Shown here: piece by piece, positions 59,301 through 64,000 of the stretch
Layout: each line of letters starts with the position of its first letter
How positions within the stretch are numbered: the first letter of the stretch is position 1
Assembly: GCA_027605045.1 (NCBI GenBank)
Contig: JAQFWX010000002.1
Span: 496,001-560,000, forward strand
Reading direction: 5' to 3'
Source: Phallus indusiatus
Taxonomy: Eukaryota > Basidiomycota > Agaricomycetes > Phallales > Phallaceae
DNA: 64,000 nt
Program-made: the position numbers and the translations under genes
Notes under the pieces: generated by a model
Told to the model about the DNA's origin: nothing
What the model saw: only the letters and a program-made list of their open reading frames with translations
Database searches by the model: none

Positions 59301-61015
59301 ATATAGGCAACAGCCATAGGCCGTCCTCCATTCGGTTCTGTTTACGAGCTGTCGCCAATGCCCAACGTCATTGTTTTTTCGTGTCAGGGTATGTTTATCG
59401 TCTTTCTCAACCATTACATAAATATCTCTCTCCGAAACCTGATAATCGTATCAATTCCACTGTTTTCTCGAGCTTACGTTTGACTTGTCTTTCCTGGTTT
59501 CTGCTTGAATTCTGAAGTTGACTGTCACGACATTTAGGATCTCGTGACCTTCCCAGCTGTCTTGCAGGAGGCGATCTCGATGGTTTGTCGAAACCTTCAT
59601 CTATTTAATCTTATTTAACGGTATCGATAAAGGGGACCTATACGTAGTGTCAAAACATGAGCCTTTGCACATTCACAAAGTTCACGAGGCGGCAGCTTAT
59701 CCTCCTGTGGACAAGTTGGAGCTAAATAGGCCGAGCACTATTGACGATGTTGCCGACTTTGTAGTGGAGTATATTAACTCTGATGTCGTTGGGTACGTAG
59801 AAAAGTACTAATGAATGATTTGGAATGCTGATTATAATCCCTATTACCTTTCTGTTAGGCTGCTCTCGACCAATCACTTGATTTTAAGTGACCAAAGTAT
59901 GTCAAAATGACATATGCAATTATATTCATTCAAGTTGTTGAACGATCCCCCTAGGTTCTTCAGGCACGAAAGACTCAAGATGTCTTGAGCTAGCCAGGCT
60001 CTGTAGCTTAGCAGTTGATTATCCCAAATCAGGTCGACCAGTGGAGATAAACGATATGCCGCGATTTCTGATCCCATATAAACCCGACTGGAAGAGCGAA
60101 GAGGAGTTAAACCCTCGAGAAACAGATTACTATGTGTCCACCCGTGCTATAGGGTTCTTATTCAGAGCGATTACTGTGGAGGATGATGGTCCAGGAAGTG
60201 TCGAAAGTATGTCAAAGTTGTCCCGCTCTGTACACAAAGTCAAGACAAATTCTGATTCGCGTCCAGAAGGCGAGACTCGGATTACAGACACCTCGGGAGC
60301 TACGACGCCAGATACCAAACTTTCTCGTACCCCCACGCCGCCTGTCCAGTCGCCAGCACGGTCTGTGTCTCCTCAACAGCAGGTTCAAGATTTATTCTCA
60401 ACAGCGCTTGAGTCCAAGATTACTACGTATTTTATCAAATCTTTGACTCCCATACCCGCCACTTACCTGAACCCAACGGATGCGGATTATAAGGGGTACA
60501 AGATCCCTCCGCTTTTCAAACGTTACGCGCTAGAACTCAAATATATCTGCGTAACGCATACTTTGTCCTATGGTTTTGATTCGCGGTTAAAGGAGGAAGA
60601 AGTTGTACTGGGTACTATTTTGGCAAAATGTAAAAAGGGCAGATGGCACCATGAGAGGATTGAGCAGATGCGGGTTACAATGAGCCAGTTGGTTTATATG
60701 GTCTTGTACGACCTCCGTGGCGGAGTTGGTCCTATTGATAGCGCACGGTTCGCTACCGACGAGAGTAGTGCGGACCCATCCATCACATCGCAAAATGGTT
60801 CTGCTATAAACACACCAGATCAACGTCTCCTCCGTGCCTGGATGGCTTGGAAATATGCGCGGTCTAACTCCAAACTTTACGGTAGCAAGAGCTTTGGCCT
60901 TCTCGCCTTGCAAATGATATTTGAAGCCATTGACAATCTGGAAGCCGGAAAAAAGCTGAGCGGGGATCTTACTGCAGAAGAAGAAGAAAATTGTGGTCAA
61001 GACTGTCAAGATTGA
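56334..61015 (+). CDS. RNA-dependent RNA polymerase (QDE-1/RdRP family)
   Basis: Cellular RdRP that makes double-stranded RNA for RNA interference. About 1,240 residues in a dozen or so exons from ATG 56334 (MGNNPANGMTILFKNVPP). The N-terminal part is family-like but poorly conserved. The core contains VIFTPTAIRLEGPY, IRVDFRDED, FLGYSSSQLRSHSVFAF, TFTDGVGTISPKLAQWIWE, QIRFGGYKGVVAVD and NSLANFVSLLDAHGLGKSF. Later motifs are EGPVLISRSPMLHPGDVRM and VIVFSCQGSRDLPSCLAGG. The catalytic DLDGD motif is intact but split by an intron (GGDLDG at about 59565-59582, GDLYVV from about 59631). A Ser/Pro insertion (about 60200-60400) precedes a conserved C-terminal helical region ending at 61015. The three catalytic aspartates are present, so it should be active. 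Confidence 0.93.
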
Positions 61016-61409
61016 TGTTTCGTCCTTTTTTTAATTTCATTTCACTCAAATGACTAAGCTCCTTGTATTCGTGCTCTACTCTGCTATGGCTTACCTTAGA
61101 CTTTTTGAGGCTTTTGCAGAGAAGATTACGGATACGAGTCGAGAACAAGCTATATTTCTTTCGTTGTTATAAAAATCTTTAAGTCAATGTCCCCGTATTC
61201 ATCCTGAACTGTATACTATTGGACAAAGTAGTAAAACTCAATACAACCTATATGGATGATTTAACTTGTGTGGTCAACGGTGACTCTTTTGTCAATGCAA
61301 GGTGCCATCGACCTTCTATGGTATAATTAACTATAAACACAGAGCATATCACGACTGCATAGGAACAGACTACTGAGTACGTGAGTGTTTAAAGTAACAT
61401 TCATCCAAC
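61016..61409. other. Convergent intergenic region, nothing recognised
   Basis: About 390 bp between the stop codons of the convergent RdRP and glutaminyl cyclase genes. T-rich segments follow the RdRP stop. No gene or structured RNA was recognised. Confidence 0.6.
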
Positions 61410-62821
<1,412 letters not shown>

Positions 62822-62960
62822 TGTCGCGAGCCCATTAAATGCTCTGAATGTCTATGGCGGTTAAGTAGACGTGGACAAGCTGGCATTCTTAGGCTGGATT
62901 GTACGGTCACCAATCACCAGTCACTAGTCACGCTTTCCACTCTCGGTTTTTCTATGCACG

Positions 62961-63550
62961 ATGCCAGTATACGGCTTATGGGCATGTGTTTTCTTATGCT
63001 TTGATTAGGTATTAACTAACTTGACTTAAACAACTTCCAGATAATAAATAAAGCAGGAGGTCTAGTTTATCAGCGCAACTTCTCAGGCAAGCTACTGAAA
63101 TACATAAACACACGTCAAGTTTTGCTTTGAAGCGCAACTAATTTAGTGTACACCGACCACAGATGGCATGGCACAACTATCATCAAATGAATATCTCATT
63201 CTAGCGGGCACGTTACATGGTATTCATGCCATCACCAGTCGTCTTTCTCCAACTGGCTCTAGCTCAGGCGTGCAGGTCATAGAGGCAGAATCCTTCAAGA
63301 TGACAATTTTTATCACTGCAACAGGTTGGTTGAGGGACACTCTTTCAGTATTGTCAGCTTATTTTTTGTTCGAGGGACGAAATTCATTTTACTAACACCT
63401 CTCACGGATCCCTCCGCCGATTCGACCATTCAAAAAATTTATGAAGTTTATGCGGATGCTGTTATGAAAAACCCATTCCAGACTCCCGAAATGCCTATTC
63501 GCAGTGAAACTTTTGATGCTCGCATATCCCGAGTTATCGTCTCATCATAG
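62961..63550 (+). CDS. TRS23: TRAPP complex subunit Trs23/TRAPPC4
   Basis: Core subunit of the TRAPP tether and Rab-GEF in ER-to-Golgi transport. 134 residues in four exons: 62961-62981, 63041-63086, 63163-63324 and 63375-63550 (405 nt, exactly 135 codons). Product: MPVYGLWIINKAGGLVYQRN, then FSDGMAQLSSNEYLILAGTL, HGIHAITSRLSP, FKMTIFITATGTKFILL and VMKNPFQTPEMPIRSETFD. Starting residues align one to one with human MAIFSVYVVNKAGGL. It lacks the PDZ-like insertion of animal TRAPPC4, which looks normal for fungi. The first two introns use GC donors (GCATGT at 62982, GCAAGC at 63087); both keep the frame and both end in CAG. Identity is firm. Confidence 0.9.
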
Positions 63551-64000
63551 TGGTGACACGCGCCCGCACTCAGATTGTTATCTTCGAGGGAAGAATAAAG
63601 AGGTAAAGTGCGACACTCTCGAAGCATGTATGTCTACGTTTATTCATAATTCGAACGAAAAATGTATCATTTGCTTCTTTTCCTTGGCTTTTCATGGCCA
63701 GCTCCTATACGCCCACCCATCTCCCCCACCATCGCAGATGTGTGCAATCACTCGCCATTCATATTAGAAGTCGGCAAGTTAGTACCCTCGACGTCAAAAT
63801 GGAAGCGAGATTTTAGCTGACCGTGGCAAAAGGTTCTGGCCATTCCCAGTATATAATATACCCGGCTGGACTTAAGCCAATAACTTCCAAAGTCTGGGTT
63901 GTTTGGGATTTTCATAGGGTTCCTTTTTCCTACCACCACTTCCCGTTTATCCAAATGTAGGCGTTTGGGATAATTAGTAAGGATACCCCCGTCATACTCC
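63551..64000. other. Right-edge region without recognised gene
   Basis: The last 450 bp follow the Trs23 stop. The open frames in them show no family resemblance, and no tRNA-like or repeat structure was seen. It may be the 3' flank of Trs23 and of a gene beyond the window. Confidence 0.5.

Overview
The window is nuclear DNA of a filamentous basidiomycete, most likely an Agaricomycete mushroom. Genes are split by many short introns (about 50-75 nt, GT...AG, often with a CTAAC or CTGAC branch site). Intergenic gaps are small. The protein set is typically fungal: CreC, Kex2, a Zn2Cys6 factor with a fungal_trans domain, Tap42, Rrp7, a DNMT1-type methyltransferase with RFD and BAH domains, and a QDE-1-type RNA-dependent RNA polymerase. 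I found 26 genes in 64 kb, on both strands. No tRNA, rRNA, transposon, CRISPR or viral element was recognised. Exon borders were placed by eye from splice signals and family motifs, so they are approximate unless stated.

Layout, left to right: MCM7 (-, cut at the left edge), Nup37 (+), a large Zn2Cys6 transcription factor (-), branched-chain keto-acid dehydrogenase E1 beta (-), creC (+), methylenetetrahydrofolate reductase (+), an Apc15-like subunit (-), DNMT1-type cytosine methyltransferase (+), kexin (-), Pot1 (-), a SAP-domain TKL kinase (+), 2-isopropylmalate synthase (-), cytosolic glutamyl-tRNA synthetase (+), an Ecm15/UPF0045 protein (-), a GFA/CENP-V domain protein (+), Luc7 (-), a Sin3-like corepressor (+), Tap42 (-), Ypt6/Rab6 (+), a DUF3835 protein (-), monopolin Pcs1/Csm1 (-), a three-KH RNA-binding protein (+), Rrp7 (+), RdRP (+), glutaminyl cyclase (-) and TRAPP subunit Trs23 (+).

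This is ordinary housekeeping and chromatin-regulatory gene space, not a biosynthetic or defence island. Themes recur: DNA replication and chromosome maintenance (MCM7, Pot1, Pcs1, Apc15), silencing (DNMT1, RdRP, Sin3), and amino-acid and one-carbon metabolism (BCKDH E1 beta, LEU4, MTHFR). I see no operon-like functional clustering. Many neighbours are divergent and share short promoters.

The most unusual points are: a duplicated regulatory module in 2-isopropylmalate synthase; a SAP-kinase lacking the beta-3 lysine; a 5-nt micro-exon in the Ecm15-like gene; two GC-AG introns in Trs23; a Sin3 protein without PAH1; an extra N-terminal OB-like region in Pot1; and apparent single-base frameshifts in two otherwise intact genes (BCKDH E1 beta and kexin). 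The frameshifts look more like assembly errors than decay.
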